A stretch of DNA of 64,000 bases. Source: Shewanella pealeana ATCC 700345. Lineage in GTDB: Bacteria; Pseudomonadota; Gammaproteobacteria; Enterobacterales; Shewanellaceae. The notes below the pieces were generated by a model, which searched no databases, was not told the DNA's origin, and saw only the letters and a list, made by a program, of their open reading frames with translations. Within the stretch, counting starts at the first letter, position 1. Each line of letters begins with the position of its first letter. A program made the position numbers and the translations under genes. The stretch spans positions 1,425,001 to 1,489,000 of the forward strand of contig NC_009901.1 in NCBI RefSeq assembly GCF_000018285.1, given 5' to 3'. This document shows, piece after piece, positions 10,005 to 22,035 of the stretch.

Positions 10005-12212
10005 ATGGTATCTGTTCGTGAAGCACATTTTAGCGACCCTGATTTTCAACTTGAAGAATGGGTGCAACGTTATATTAGTGATGCTTCGGAAGCTCAAATT
10101 CTTTTGGCCTTAATTGAGCGGGTCGAACTGCTCGTGGGACAAAAGAAAGACGCGAACGTTACTGTCTTAAAACGTGCGCGCGAGATGATAGAAATTCTTG
10201 CGCCGCTGAATATGGATATTGAAACACTGCAGGCCGCCATCTTGTTTGTGGTGTTTGATGCTGGGCTCATTACTCAAGAAGATATTGAAGAAGAGTTTGG
10301 CGCTAAGCTAGCCGTGTTGGTGTCGAGTGTTGAGACCATGAACGCTATTGGCGCCCTGAAAGTTGATAATCAGACTCGTAGCGGCGAGCCGCAGATCGAT
10401 AATATTCGTAAGATGTTATTGGCGATGGTGGAAGATGTGCGCGCGGTGGTGATTAAACTTGCCGAACGCATCTGTTTACTTCGTGAGATTAAAAATGCCG
10501 ATGAGGAGGTAAAAGTCCTTGTCGCCCGCGAGATTGCCGATATCTATGCGCCACTGGCTAACCGTCTTGGTATTGGTCAGCTTAAGTGGGAACTAGAGGA
10601 TATCTCATTCCGTTACCTGCACCCGCAAACTTATAAAGATATCGCCAAGCAGCTCGATGGTAAGCGCCTCGATAGAGAAACCTTTATCGATGACTTCGTC
10701 AGCCAGTTGCAGGCGCGACTCGATAAAGATCTGATCCGCGCAAAGGTCTACGGCCGCCCTAAACATATCTACAGTATCTGGAAGAAGATGAAGGGCAAAC
10801 AGCTCAAATTTGATGAGCTGTTTGACGTGCGGGCCGTGCGTATCGTGACTGACCGCCTACAAGATTGTTACGGCGCATTAGGCGTAGTGCATACACTTTG
10901 GCACCATATTCCACGTGAATTTGATGACTACGTTGCAAACCCTAAGCCAAACGGTTACCAGTCTATTCATACCGTGGTGGTTGGGCCTGAAGATAAAACA
11001 GTCGAAATTCAAATTCGCACCGAGCAGATGCATGAAGATGCTGAGCTTGGGGTTGCGGCGCACTGGAAATATAAAGAAGGTAGCGCCAGCGGTAAACAAA
11101 GCGGTTATGAAGAAAAGATTAATTGGCTGCGCAAAATCTTGCAGTGGCAAGAAGATGTGGCCGAAAGCGGTAACTTAGTCGATGAAGTTCGTAGTCAGGT
11201 ATTTGAAGACCGTGTCTATGTGTTTACTCCAAGCGGCGAAGTGGTTGATTTGCCATTAGGCTCAACGGTACTGGATTTTGCTTATTACATTCACTCTCAT
11301 GTGGGTCATAAGTGTATCGGTGCCAAAGTTGATGGCCGCATCGTGCAATTTACTTATCAGGTTGAGACGGGCGAGCGCATAGAGATCATTACCTCTAAGC
11401 ATCCTAATCCTAAGCGAGATTGGTTAAATCCCAACTTGGGCTATATTCGTACTTCTCGTGCAAGGTCAAAAATTCTGCACTGGTTTAAACAGCAAGATAG
11501 AGATAAAAATATCATTGCTGGGCGTGAGATGCTTGAAACCGAATTAACCAAGAGTCAGTTGCATATTAAAGATGCGCAATCTGCGGTTGAGCGATTTAAT
11601 CTAGTTAGTATGGACGATCTGCTCGCGGGGATTGGTGGTGGTGATATTCGCCTTAACCAAGTGGTAAATCATGTTCAGAGTCGCCTGCGGACTAAAGAGC
11701 TCAGTGATGAAGAGGTGGTTGAAGATTTAGTCAAGAAGAGCCAAAGCAAGTCGGTTAAAAAGGCCAAAGGCCAAGTTGAGGTTAGCGGCGTTGGTAACTT
11801 GATGAGCCATATCGCTAAATGTTGTCAGCCCGTACCAGGCGATGAAATTTTTGGCTTTATTACTAAAGGCCGCGGTATTTCAGTACACAGAGCCGATTGT
11901 GACCAAGTTAAAGAGTTAGTTCGGGCCTCACCAGAGCGTTCAGTTGAAGTGGTGTGGGGCGAGAACTATTCCGGTGGCTATAAAATTCGCTTAAGTATTT
12001 TGGCTAATGACCGCTCAGGACTGCTGCGAGACTTAACCTCAGTGCTAGCGGCAGAGAAAACCCACGTGATGGCGATGAGTTCGACCTCTGATGTGAAAAC
12101 ACAAACCGCCACCATAGAGTTAGAGCTTGAACTATATAATCTAGAGGGTTTATCAAAAGTGTTATCCAAGATAAATCAGGTTGATGGGGTCATGCAGGCC
12201 AGAAGACTGTAA
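10005..12212 (+). CDS. relA: GTP pyrophosphokinase RelA
   Basis: 735 residues; ATG 10005 is preceded by AAAGGA. The domain order is the full RelA set: a hydrolase-like region in which the HD metal site is not conserved (ILFVVFDAGLIT, residues about 78-89), the synthetase (about 230-380, RAVRIVTDRLQDCYGALGVV and NGYQSIHT), TGS (about 405-465, VYVFTPSGEVVDLPLG), helical and zinc-finger regions (MSHIAKCCQPVPGD), and a C-terminal ACT domain (LSILANDRSGLLRDL). It binds stalled ribosomes carrying uncharged tRNA and makes (p)ppGpp from GTP/GDP and ATP. The missing HD pair separates it from SpoT. It lies just upstream of mazG, as in E. coli. Confidence 0.97.
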   Translation: MVSVREAHFSDPDFQLEEWVQRYISDASEAQILLALIERVELLVGQKKDANVTVLKRAREMIEILAPLNMDIETLQAAILFVVFDAGLITQEDIEEEFGAKLAVLVSSVETMNAIGALKVDNQTRSGEPQIDNIRKMLLAMVEDVRAVVIKLAERICLLREIKNADEEVKVLVAREIADIYAPLANRLGIGQLKWELEDISFRYLHPQTYKDIAKQLDGKRLDRETFIDDFVSQLQARLDKDLIRAKVYGRPKHIYSIWKKMKGKQLKFDELFDVRAVRIVTDRLQDCYGALGVVHTLWHHIPREFDDYVANPKPNGYQSIHTVVVGPEDKTVEIQIRTEQMHEDAELGVAAHWKYKEGSASGKQSGYEEKINWLRKILQWQEDVAESGNLVDEVRSQVFEDRVYVFTPSGEVVDLPLGSTVLDFAYYIHSHVGHKCIGAKVDGRIVQFTYQVETGERIEIITSKHPNPKRDWLNPNLGYIRTSRARSKILHWFKQQDRDKNIIAGREMLETELTKSQLHIKDAQSAVERFNLVSMDDLLAGIGGGDIRLNQVVNHVQSRLRTKELSDEEVVEDLVKKSQSKSVKKAKGQVEVSGVGNLMSHIAKCCQPVPGDEIFGFITKGRGISVHRADCDQVKELVRASPERSVEVVWGENYSGGYKIRLSILANDRSGLLRDLTSVLAAEKTHVMAMSSTSDVKTQTATIELELELYNLEGLSKVLSKINQVDGVMQARRL

Positions 12213-12222
12213 CTTAAAGATA

Positions 12223-12249
12223 ACGGCAACCATAAGGTTGCCGTTTTTA
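12223..12249 (+). terminator. relA terminator
   Basis: A 9-bp perfect stem ACGGCAACC / GGTTGCCGT with loop ATAA, followed by a T run. It begins 11 bp after the relA stop, so mazG probably has its own promoter or depends on read-through. Confidence 0.8.
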
Positions 12250-12310
12250 TATGTAATTATTAATCGTGACTTTAGCGTGACAGCGTTAAAGCACTGTATA
12301 GGAAAGTGGA

Positions 12311-13114
12311 ATGACTCAACTAGTTGGCGATACCCGCCCTCTACTTAATATTATGCAAAAGCTGCGCGACCCAGAAACAGGTTGCCCTTGGGACAAGGCA
12401 CAAGACTTTCAAACAATCGTGCCATTTACTATAGAAGAAGCCTATGAGGTCGCCGATACCATAGAGCGCATGGCGCTCGATGAACTGCCTGATGAACTCG
12501 GTGACTTGCTGTTTCAGGTGGTTTTTTATTGTCAGCTGGGTAAAGAGCAGGGGCTTTTCGATTTCGATACAGTGGTTAACCGTATTTGTGACAAGCTCAC
12601 CCGTCGCCATCCCCATGTATTTGAAGGCTTAGCGGCCACTAGCACGGCAGAGATAAAGCATAATTGGGAGCAACTGAAAGCAGATGAACGCAGTCAGCGC
12701 GCGTTAAACTCTGTTCTTGATGATATTCCATTGGCGCTACCAGCGTTATCACGCTCGATAAAAATCCAGAAACGAGTGGCTCGGGTTGGATTTGACTGGG
12801 CAGAACTTGATCCTGTAGTCGCAAAAATCCATGAAGAGATCGATGAAGTGCTTTATGAAGTGAAGCAAGACACGGTGGATGCAGACAAAGTAAAAGATGA
12901 GATGGGGGACTTATTGTTCGCCGTGGTGAATCTTGCTAGGCACTTAGGTGTAGAGCCAGAACAGGCATTAAGGCAAGCAAATCAAAAGTTTGAAAGGCGC
13001 TTTCGTGGCGTTGAAGCCTATGCGCAAGCCGACGGTCGATTGATGACCGAACACACATTAACAGAGCTTGATGGCTACTGGGATAAGGTTAAACAGGATG
13101 AAGCAAATAAATAA
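12311..13114 (+). CDS. mazG: nucleoside triphosphate pyrophosphohydrolase MazG
   Basis: 267 residues, close to the 263 of E. coli MazG. Two tandem MazG helical domains are visible. The N-terminal half has MQKLRDPETGCPWDKAQDF and EEAYEVAD followed by DELGDLLFQVVFY; the C-terminal half has EEIDEVLYE and DEMGDLLFAVVNLARH. The paired EExxE and ExxD motifs bind Mg2+ in each domain. The enzyme hydrolyses NTPs and dNTPs to monophosphates and is linked to lowering of ppGpp in starved cells, which fits its place after relA. The start ATG 12311 follows AGGAAAGTGG. It runs in the same direction as pyrG but is separated by a promoter. Confidence 0.95.
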   Translation: MTQLVGDTRPLLNIMQKLRDPETGCPWDKAQDFQTIVPFTIEEAYEVADTIERMALDELPDELGDLLFQVVFYCQLGKEQGLFDFDTVVNRICDKLTRRHPHVFEGLAATSTAEIKHNWEQLKADERSQRALNSVLDDIPLALPALSRSIKIQKRVARVGFDWAELDPVVAKIHEEIDEVLYEVKQDTVDADKVKDEMGDLLFAVVNLARHLGVEPEQALRQANQKFERRFRGVEAYAQADGRLMTEHTLTELDGYWDKVKQDEANK

Positions 13115-13138
13115 CTTAGCTTTTAAGTTAATTGTAGT

Positions 13139-14870
<1,732 letters not shown>

Positions 14871-14880
14871 TTACGACAAC

Positions 14881-14910
14881 GCCGCTTCCATTTAATGGGA
14901 GCGGCTTTTT
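14881..14910 (+). terminator. pyrG terminator
   Basis: Stem GCCGCTTCCA / TGGGAGCGGC (one mismatch) followed by six T residues. It starts 10 bp after the pyrG stop. Confidence 0.85.
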
Positions 14911-14982
14911 TGTTTCTAGCGATGTAATAACTGCACAGAATTTCGTTTTACTTTTATCTTTAAATTTATCTTTAAAACTTAA

Positions 14983-16290
<1,308 letters not shown>

Positions 16291-16310
16291 ATCGCTATAA
16301 ACTTTAAAAA

Positions 16311-16333
16311 GGCCACCACTCGGTGGCCTTTTT
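16311..16333 (+). terminator. eno terminator
   Basis: A perfect 7-bp GC stem GGCCACC / GGTGGCC with loop ACTC, flanked by A residues on the left and TTTTTT on the right. Confidence 0.88.
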
Positions 16334-16380
16334 TGTTGTACTATCTGTCTAATATTCTCAATTTCTTTCTACTTTGAATC

Positions 16381-16677
16381 ATGAAACGGCTTCTTTTTGT
16401 ATTAATTGCTCTACTTGCCATGCTTCAGTATCGCCTTTGGTTGGGGGATAAGAGCCTAGCTGACTCTTTTCATCTGCAGGAGCAGATAAAGTTGCAGCAG
16501 CAAAGTAATGCGCAATTGGTTGCTCGAAACCAAGTCTTAAGAGAAGAGATCAGTGATCTTCGTAGTGGTACCGAAGCATTAGAAGAGCGTGCTCGCAACG
16601 AGCTGGGCATGGTCAAAGAGGGCGAAACCTTCTTTCGCGTCGTTGGAGGCGAACGTGGGGGCGTACCTGAGAACTGA
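16381..16677 (+). CDS. ftsB: cell division protein FtsB
   Basis: 98 residues. The single N-terminal membrane helix (RLLFVLIALLAMLQYRLWLG, about 3-22) is followed by a coiled coil (about 28-75, with LQEQIKLQQQ and LREEISDLRSG) and a short C-terminal region with RNELGMVKEGETFFRVV, the FtsB/DivIC signature. FtsB forms a complex with FtsL and FtsQ at the septum and helps activate FtsWI. It lies between eno and ispD, the conserved position. Length is close to the E. coli protein (103). Confidence 0.95.
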   Translation: MKRLLFVLIALLAMLQYRLWLGDKSLADSFHLQEQIKLQQQSNAQLVARNQVLREEISDLRSGTEALEERARNELGMVKEGETFFRVVGGERGGVPEN

Positions 16678-16728
16678 TTTTAGCTTAACCAATCTTAGAA
16701 AGATGCCGCTATTACATGGAGCTCTATC

Positions 16729-17424
16729 ATGAGCCAAACACCCAAGCACATAATCTCGATAGTCCCCGCTGCTGGTATAGGCAGTCGTATGGGCGCAGAA
16801 ATTCCAAAGCAATATTTACAACTTAATGAACAAAGCATTTTAGGGCATACGCTGGACTGCTTATTATCGCATCCTAGTATCGAAAAGGTGATCGTGGCGC
16901 TTAACCCTGAAGATGAGTTCTTTGCGCGCTTGCCTCAAGCTCAGCATGCCAAACTACAGGCTGTAATTGGTGGTAAAGAGCGCGCAGACTCAGTGCTGTC
17001 GGCTTTAACTGTGGCACCAACGGATGCCTGGGCGCTAGTGCATGATGCGGCGCGTCCGTGCTTAAACCATCAAGACATAGATAAGTTAATCGAGTCAGCA
17101 TCTAGCTTTCCACAAGGCGCTATTCTAGGAGCCCCTGTGCGTGACACCATGAAGCGTAGTAATGCACAGGGCTTAATTACCGAAACGGTTTGCCGCGAAA
17201 AGCTGTGGCATGCACTCACACCGCAGTTTTTTCCTGTGCAGAATCTAAAGCAAAATCTCAGTAATGCTTTAGCCGCAGGCGCATTAATTACCGATGAGGC
17301 TTCGGCTATGGAGTGGGCTGGTGTTGCTCCAGGCATTGTTGCTGGTCGCGCCGACAATATTAAGGTGACCCATCCAGACGATCTGCAGCTAGCCTCGCTA
17401 TTTCTTAAAAGTGCAGCTCAATAG
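16729..17424 (+). CDS. ispD: 2-C-methyl-D-erythritol 4-phosphate cytidylyltransferase IspD
   Basis: 231 residues. The nucleotide-binding start IVPAAGIGSRMGAEIPKQYL carries the conserved G-x-G-x-R-M and K-Q-Y residues. VHDAARPCL and TDEASAMEWAG are further IspD signatures. It transfers CMP from CTP to MEP, the third step of the MEP isoprenoid pathway. ATG 16729 follows GGAGCTCTATC. It is encoded 52 bp after ftsB and 52 bp before ispF, in the usual ftsB-ispD-ispF-truD-surE run. Nothing unusual is seen. Confidence 0.96.
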   Translation: MSQTPKHIISIVPAAGIGSRMGAEIPKQYLQLNEQSILGHTLDCLLSHPSIEKVIVALNPEDEFFARLPQAQHAKLQAVIGGKERADSVLSALTVAPTDAWALVHDAARPCLNHQDIDKLIESASSFPQGAILGAPVRDTMKRSNAQGLITETVCREKLWHALTPQFFPVQNLKQNLSNALAAGALITDEASAMEWAGVAPGIVAGRADNIKVTHPDDLQLASLFLKSAAQ

Positions 17425-17476
17425 GCTAACTTAGAAACTAATTCGCTAAGAATTTAATAGATAAATAGGAACACCG

Positions 17477-17956
17477 ATGAAAATTAGAATTGGTCATGGC
17501 TTTGATGTTCACAAGTTTGGTGGCGAGCCACCACTTATTCTCGGTGGCATCACGGTGCCTTATGAGGTCGGTTTAATCGCACACTCTGATGGTGATGTGG
17601 TTTTGCATGCTATCTCGGATGCGATTCTTGGCGCGATGGCGCTTGGAGATATCGGTAAGCATTTTCCCGATACTGACCCCGACTTTAAGGGCGCCGATAG
17701 CCGAGTGCTATTGAGGCACTGCTATAAATTAGCGATGGATATGGGCTATAGCTTATCAAACCTTGATGTGACCGTAATTGCTCAAGCGCCTAAAATGGCG
17801 CCGCATATCGAAGCCATTCGCGCTGTGCTAGCCGAAGATTTGGCATCGGAGATTTGCGATATTAATGTTAAAGCGACCACCACCGAAAAATTAGGTTTTA
17901 CCGGCAGAAAAGAAGGCATTGCAGTAGAAGCTGTGGTGTTGATGATTAAATCATAA
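17477..17956 (+). CDS. ispF: 2-C-methyl-D-erythritol 2,4-cyclodiphosphate synthase IspF
   Basis: 159 residues, normal length. [11 protein letters not shown] carries the zinc-binding Asp and His; [19 protein letters not shown] and [11 protein letters not shown] are the family signatures; [17 protein letters not shown] is the nucleotide/substrate segment. It cyclises CDP-ME 2-phosphate with release of CMP. ATG 17477 follows AGGAACACCG. The last codons and stop (17944-17959) match the unit of a 16-bp tandem array that continues into the gap before truD. Confidence 0.96.
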
Positions 17957-18038
17957 TAAAGCTAAGCCATAACAAAGCTAAGTTATAAAAAGATTAAGTC
18001 ATAAAAAGATTAAGTCATAAAAAGATTAAGTCATAGTA
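17944..18038 (+). repeat. 16-bp tandem array growing from the ispF stop codon
   Basis: Six units with a 16-bp period (one of 15): GATTAAATCATAATAA, AGCTAAGCCATAACAA, AGCTAAGTTATAAAA, two identical copies of AGATTAAGTCATAAAA, and AGATTAAGTCATAGTA. The first contains the end of ispF (Ile-Lys-Ser-stop). Copies become more alike toward the 3' side, which fits recent slippage expansion. No protein or hairpin is evident. Confidence 0.85.
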
Positions 18039-18054
18039 AGAAGATAAACAGATT

Positions 18055-19119
18055 ATGAGCGAACTACATTATTTATACGGCAAGCCGACATCGACAGCCG
18101 ACCTGCGCACCCACAATAGTGACTTTCAGGTACAAGAAATTCTACCATTTGCCCCTACGGGTGAAGGTGAGCACCATTTACTGCATATTCGCAAAGAGGG
18201 ACTCAACACAGTTGAAGTGGCTAAAATGCTATCTGGCTTTGCTCATGTGCACCCGAAAGAGGTGACCTACGCAGGGCAAAAAGATAAGCACGCGATCACC
18301 GAGCAATGGTTTGGCGTACGTATTCCCGGAAAGGAAACACCAAACTGGGAGCAACTAAATAGCGAACAGATCACTGTACTTAGCTCCTCTAGACACAGTA
18401 AGAAGCTACGTATTGGTGCGTTGGCTGGTAATCGTTTTACCTTAACCTTGCGCAATGTCTCTGATATGAGTGATGTGGTTGCGCGCATTGAGAAGATTGG
18501 TGAGCAGGGTGTTCCAAACTACTTTGGTGAGCAGCGCTTTGGCCATGACGGCAAAAACCTTATATTTGGTCGTCAGATGTTTACAGGCCGTAAAGTGAAA
18601 GACAGAAACAAACGTAGTATGTATCTTTCTGCTGTGCGCTCAAATCTATTCAATATGGCTGTATCCACGCGTTTAGCCCAACATGGTACAGGCACTCTTA
18701 CTGGCGACTGTGTCATGCTTGCTGGGAGCAAGAGTTATTTTGTGGCTGAGCAGTGGGATGAAACTTTAGTCGAGCGTTTAGCTAAAAAAGACATACAACT
18801 GTCGGCGCCATTATGGGGACGTGGTTTACCGCTTGCACAAGCTGAGGCTGCCGAGTGTGAGGCGCAAGCGCTTGAATCACTTGCAACTGATAAAGATGGT
18901 TTAGAGCATGCGGGGCTTAGCCAAGAAAGACGCGCATTGTTACTTGAGCCACAACATCTGCAATATGAAGTAGACGAAGATACCATTATTCTAAAATTTG
19001 CATTACCATCAGGTTCTTATGCTACATCGGTACTACGAGAGTTATTTGTTTACCAGGATGTTCAGGAAGTCGCTCGAAAGCAGATGCTAGCCGCACAAAA
19101 TAGCGGCGAGGCACAATGA
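18055..19119 (+). CDS. truD: tRNA pseudouridine(13) synthase TruD
   Basis: 354 residues. The catalytic region [17 protein letters not shown] contains the TruD aspartate, and NYFGEQRFG is the second family signature; the C-terminal [17 protein letters not shown] is also typical. It makes pseudouridine at position 13 of tRNA-Glu. The first residues follow the usual NSDFQVQEI pattern. The TGA stop overlaps the surE start (ATGATG), indicating translational coupling. The 16-bp array just upstream may shift its promoter or ribosome access, but no clear site was seen there. Confidence 0.95.
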   Translation: MSELHYLYGKPTSTADLRTHNSDFQVQEILPFAPTGEGEHHLLHIRKEGLNTVEVAKMLSGFAHVHPKEVTYAGQKDKHAITEQWFGVRIPGKETPNWEQLNSEQITVLSSSRHSKKLRIGALAGNRFTLTLRNVSDMSDVVARIEKIGEQGVPNYFGEQRFGHDGKNLIFGRQMFTGRKVKDRNKRSMYLSAVRSNLFNMAVSTRLAQHGTGTLTGDCVMLAGSKSYFVAEQWDETLVERLAKKDIQLSAPLWGRGLPLAQAEAAECEAQALESLATDKDGLEHAGLSQERRALLLEPQHLQYEVDEDTIILKFALPSGSYATSVLRELFVYQDVQEVARKQMLAAQNSGEAQ

Positions 19120-19868
19120 TGAAGATCCTTATCAGTAATGATGATGGAGTGAATGCGATAGGCATTGTTGCTCTGACTCGGTCTTTGAGCCAAATAGCAG
19201 AAACACTCACTGTCGGGCCTGATAGAAACTGCTCTGGTGCGAGTAACTCGTTAACCTTGACCAACCCGCTTCGACTCAATACCTTAGACAATGGTTTTAT
19301 CTCGGTAAGTGGTACACCGACCGACTGCGTTCATTTAGCCATACGAGAATTATATCAAGATGAGCCTGATATGGTGGTATCAGGTATTAATGCTGGGGCG
19401 AATATGGGCGATGATACCTTGTATTCAGGCACCGTAGCGGCGGCGATGGAAGGACGCTTTCTTGGTTTTCCTGCGATAGCTATTTCTTTGGTTGGCCATG
19501 AGCATTACGAAACTGCGGCTCATTATGCGTTAAAAATCGTTAAAGCCTTGCAGGATAACCCTGTTGCTCAGGATAAGATCTTGAACATCAATGTACCTGA
19601 CTTGCCATTGTCTGAAGTGAAAGGGATGAAAATCACTCGTCTCGGTGCAAGGCATAGAGCCGAAGGCATGGTGAGAACTCAAGATCCTGCCGGAAAAGAG
19701 ATTTTTTGGTTAGGACCACCGGGTGATGAACAAGACGCCAGTGATGGCACTGATTTTCACGCTGTCGCTAATGGTTATGTGTCTATCACTCCACTAACTG
19801 TTGATTTAACCGCTTTTGAGCAACTCAAGGCTCTGGATAATTGGTTAGCTAACATCAGTGAAAAATAG
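19116..19868 (+). CDS. surE: 5'/3'-nucleotidase SurE
   Basis: 250 residues if the first ATG at 19116 is used; the canonical [10 protein letters not shown] starts at 19119. The metal site is NDDG plus the downstream Ser/Asn (GASNSLTL and [25 protein letters not shown]), the full SurE signature. It removes phosphate from nucleoside monophosphates and is linked to stationary-phase survival; pcm follows as in E. coli. The end is odd: the last 20 codons (from [21 protein letters not shown]) are repeated three more times downstream as a tandem array, each with its own stop, so the current tail may not be the ancestral one. Confidence 0.96.
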   Translation: MMKILISNDDGVNAIGIVALTRSLSQIAETLTVGPDRNCSGASNSLTLTNPLRLNTLDNGFISVSGTPTDCVHLAIRELYQDEPDMVVSGINAGANMGDDTLYSGTVAAAMEGRFLGFPAIAISLVGHEHYETAAHYALKIVKALQDNPVAQDKILNINVPDLPLSEVKGMKITRLGARHRAEGMVRTQDPAGKEIFWLGPPGDEQDASDGTDFHAVANGYVSITPLTVDLTAFEQLKALDNWLANISEK

Positions 19869-20256
19869 TGATTATTCGTGGTTAATAGTGGTTTACAGTA
19901 GTTAGCCACTCGTCCGTTATATATCACGTGACGCTGAACTTAACCGCTTTTGAACAACTCAAGGCACTGGATAATTGGTTAGCTAACATCAGTGAACAAT
20001 ACTGATTATTCGTGGTTAATAGTGGTTTACAGTAGTTAGCCACTCGTCCGTTATATATCACGTGACGGTGAACTTAACCGCTTTTGAACAACTCAAGGCA
20101 CTGGATAATTGGTTAGCTAACATCAGTGAACAATACTGATTAATAGTGGTTTACAGTGGTTAGCCACTCGTCTGTTATGCATCTCGTGACGGCGGACCTA
20201 ACTGCTTTTGAACGGCTCAAGGCATTGGATAAGTGGTTAGCTAAGATCAGCGTTTA
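19807..20256 (+). repeat. tandem array of the surE 3' end (four copies, about 134 bp)
   Basis: The surE tail starting TAACCGCTTTTGA at 19807 recurs at 19941, 20075 and 20199 (spacing 134, 134, 124; the last unit lost 10 bp). Copies 2 and 3 still encode [21 protein letters not shown] plus stop in the surE frame; copy 4 encodes [19 protein letters not shown] plus stop. The linker (TTTACAGTAGTTAGCCACTC and beyond) is also repeated and partly resembles surE just upstream of the tail. No separate start codon or ribosome site serves copies 2-4, so they look like duplicated gene ends rather than genes. Confidence 0.92.
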
Positions 20257-20345
20257 ACTGTCGAGTGAAAACCTTTATAGATTGCCCTATAGAAACGGGC
20301 AATCGAAGCGTTAACAAATTTATTGAAATATTGGAAAAGAGATTT

Positions 20346-20981
20346 ATGAACCCTGTCGCCTCAACATCAGCATTGAACCTTGCAAGAAGTCTGTATGAGG
20401 CTGGGATCCGTAATGAAGCTGTATTGCGTGCGGTCGCAAATACTCCGAGGGAGCAGTTTCTTGAACCTGCACTTGGTCATAAAGCTTATGAGAATACTGC
20501 GCTGCCGATAGGGCAAGGTCAGACTATTTCTCAGCCTTATATCGTTGCCAGAATGACTGAAATTATCTTGCAGAATAAGCCAAGTAAAGTGCTTGAGATA
20601 GGTACGGGATCAGGCTATCAAGCTGCGGTTTTAGCACAGCTAGTTCCACAACTTTGCACGGTGGAACGAATTAAAAGTTTACAGATCCAGGCCAGACAGA
20701 GGCTTAAAAAGCTCGATTTACATAATGTCGCTTTCAAATATGGCGATGGTTGGCAAGGATGGCCAAGTAAAGGCCCTTACGACGCGATTATGGTGACTGC
20801 AGCTGCAAGTTCAGTTCCTGAAGCCTTAGTGGCGCAATTAGCTGACGGTGGTGTATTAGTCATTCCTGTTGGCGAGTTATCGCAACAGCTGTTGAAGCTT
20901 ACCCGAGTTGGCAATCAGTTTACCTCCGAGGTGATTGAGAATGTGCGCTTTGTGCCGCTAGTGAGTGGCGAGCTGGCATAG
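20346..20981 (+). CDS. pcm: protein-L-isoaspartate O-methyltransferase Pcm
   Basis: 211 residues from ATG 20346 ([16 protein letters not shown]), preceded by GGAAAAGAG. A GTG at 20265 would add 27 residues without family support. Signatures are [22 protein letters not shown] (substrate loop), [16 protein letters not shown] (SAM motif I), GDGWQGWP and the C-terminal [11 protein letters not shown], all closely matching E. coli Pcm. It methylates isoaspartyl residues to start repair of aged proteins. surE-pcm-nlpD-rpoS is a conserved stationary-phase cluster. Here the surE tail array separates surE from pcm, so any coupling between them is lost. Confidence 0.96.
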   Translation: MNPVASTSALNLARSLYEAGIRNEAVLRAVANTPREQFLEPALGHKAYENTALPIGQGQTISQPYIVARMTEIILQNKPSKVLEIGTGSGYQAAVLAQLVPQLCTVERIKSLQIQARQRLKKLDLHNVAFKYGDGWQGWPSKGPYDAIMVTAAASSVPEALVAQLADGGVLVIPVGELSQQLLKLTRVGNQFTSEVIENVRFVPLVSGELA

Positions 20982-21068
20982 GCATTTTTACACGGGCTTA
21001 TCGAGCCAGCAATCAAGTAATAATTAAATAGTGTCGACAACAGGGTAATTTGGGGTGAAGAGTTAACA

Positions 21069-21959
21069 ATGAGGTTCGTTTACTATTATTGTGTCTACGT
21101 GGTGCTGCTTTCTGGCTGTAGTTTTCAGGCAGATAGACCTGCACCTGTAGAATCTATTAACGGTCCCCAAACTCCGTCGATCACCAAAGGATCGATTACA
21201 GGAAGTCGTTATATCGTAAAAAATGGTGATACTCTCTACTCTATCGCCTGGGGAGCAAATAAAGATTTTGTTGATATTGCAAAGCAAAATCGTCTGCCAA
21301 AGCCTTATACCATCTACCCTGGACAAGTATTGAGTCTTAGCTCTAAAAGATATGTTACAAATAGCCAAAGCGCCAAAAAAACGACGAATTCAAGCATTAA
21401 AACCACTGCCGTTAATAGTAATAATACACAAAAACAAGTGGTTAGTGCTAAACCATCTACCGTCTCCAGCCAGAATCAAGGGTCAAAAAAACAACTTGAT
21501 CCTGTCGCCAAGCCTGCGTACTCTGTAACAAGTAGTCAACAAGATGCTAACCGAATTATCCACAAGCCTGTCGAGCTTCCAAAGAAAGTAAGCCGCTGGT
21601 CATGGCCTGTGAAAGGTAAGGTGATTGGAACTTTCTCCGCCAAAGAGCAGGGAAATAAAGGGATAAAGATCGCAGGTAACCGAGGTGATGTGATTCGAGC
21701 TGCTGCAAGTGGTCGAGTCGTTTACGCTGGTAGTGCACTTCGGGGGTACGGTAACTTAGTTATCATTAAGCATAGTGATGATTATCTAAGTGCTTATGCT
21801 CATGCTGATAAGATCTCAGTTAAGGAAAAGCAACTTGTTAGTGTTGGACAGACAGTTGCGACAATGGGTAGTACTGGTACAAATCGGGTCATGTTACATT
21901 TTGAGATCCGATATCATGGAAAGTCAGTTAATCCTGTTAAATTTTTGCCTAAACAATAG
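21069..21959 (+). CDS. nlpD: murein hydrolase activator NlpD
   Basis: 296 residues. The signal peptide ends in a lipobox (VVLLSGC, Cys at 16), so this is a lipoprotein. A LysM peptidoglycan-binding domain follows (YIVKNGDTLYSIAW to YPGQVLSL, about 48-93), then a low-complexity Ser/Lys/Thr/Gln linker, then a degenerate M23/LytM domain (about 175-295; GRVVYAGSALRGYGNLVIIK, SAYAHADK, HFEIRYHGKSVNPV). The zinc-binding set is incomplete, as is usual for NlpD, which activates amidase AmiC at the septum rather than cutting itself. The rpoS promoter often lies inside nlpD; rpoS starts 76 bp on. Confidence 0.95.
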   Translation: MRFVYYYCVYVVLLSGCSFQADRPAPVESINGPQTPSITKGSITGSRYIVKNGDTLYSIAWGANKDFVDIAKQNRLPKPYTIYPGQVLSLSSKRYVTNSQSAKKTTNSSIKTTAVNSNNTQKQVVSAKPSTVSSQNQGSKKQLDPVAKPAYSVTSSQQDANRIIHKPVELPKKVSRWSWPVKGKVIGTFSAKEQGNKGIKIAGNRGDVIRAAASGRVVYAGSALRGYGNLVIIKHSDDYLSAYAHADKISVKEKQLVSVGQTVATMGSTGTNRVMLHFEIRYHGKSVNPVKFLPKQ

Positions 21960-22035
21960 TTGTTGGGCCGCCATTTTGGCAAATCGGAGGATAGTGAAGT
22001 GCAGTAATTTAATGTGAAAATTTGGGAGAAATATT

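Noticed and set aside
17944..18038. Considered a CRISPR array
   Set aside because: Units are 16 bp with no spacers and no cas genes; it is a simple tandem repeat.
19869..20256. Considered whether copies 2-4 of the surE tail are small genes
   Set aside because: Each coding stretch lacks its own start codon and ribosome site.
20265..20345. GTG-initiated extension of Pcm by 27 residues
   Set aside because: The added residues do not fit the family, and ATG 20346 has a better ribosome site.
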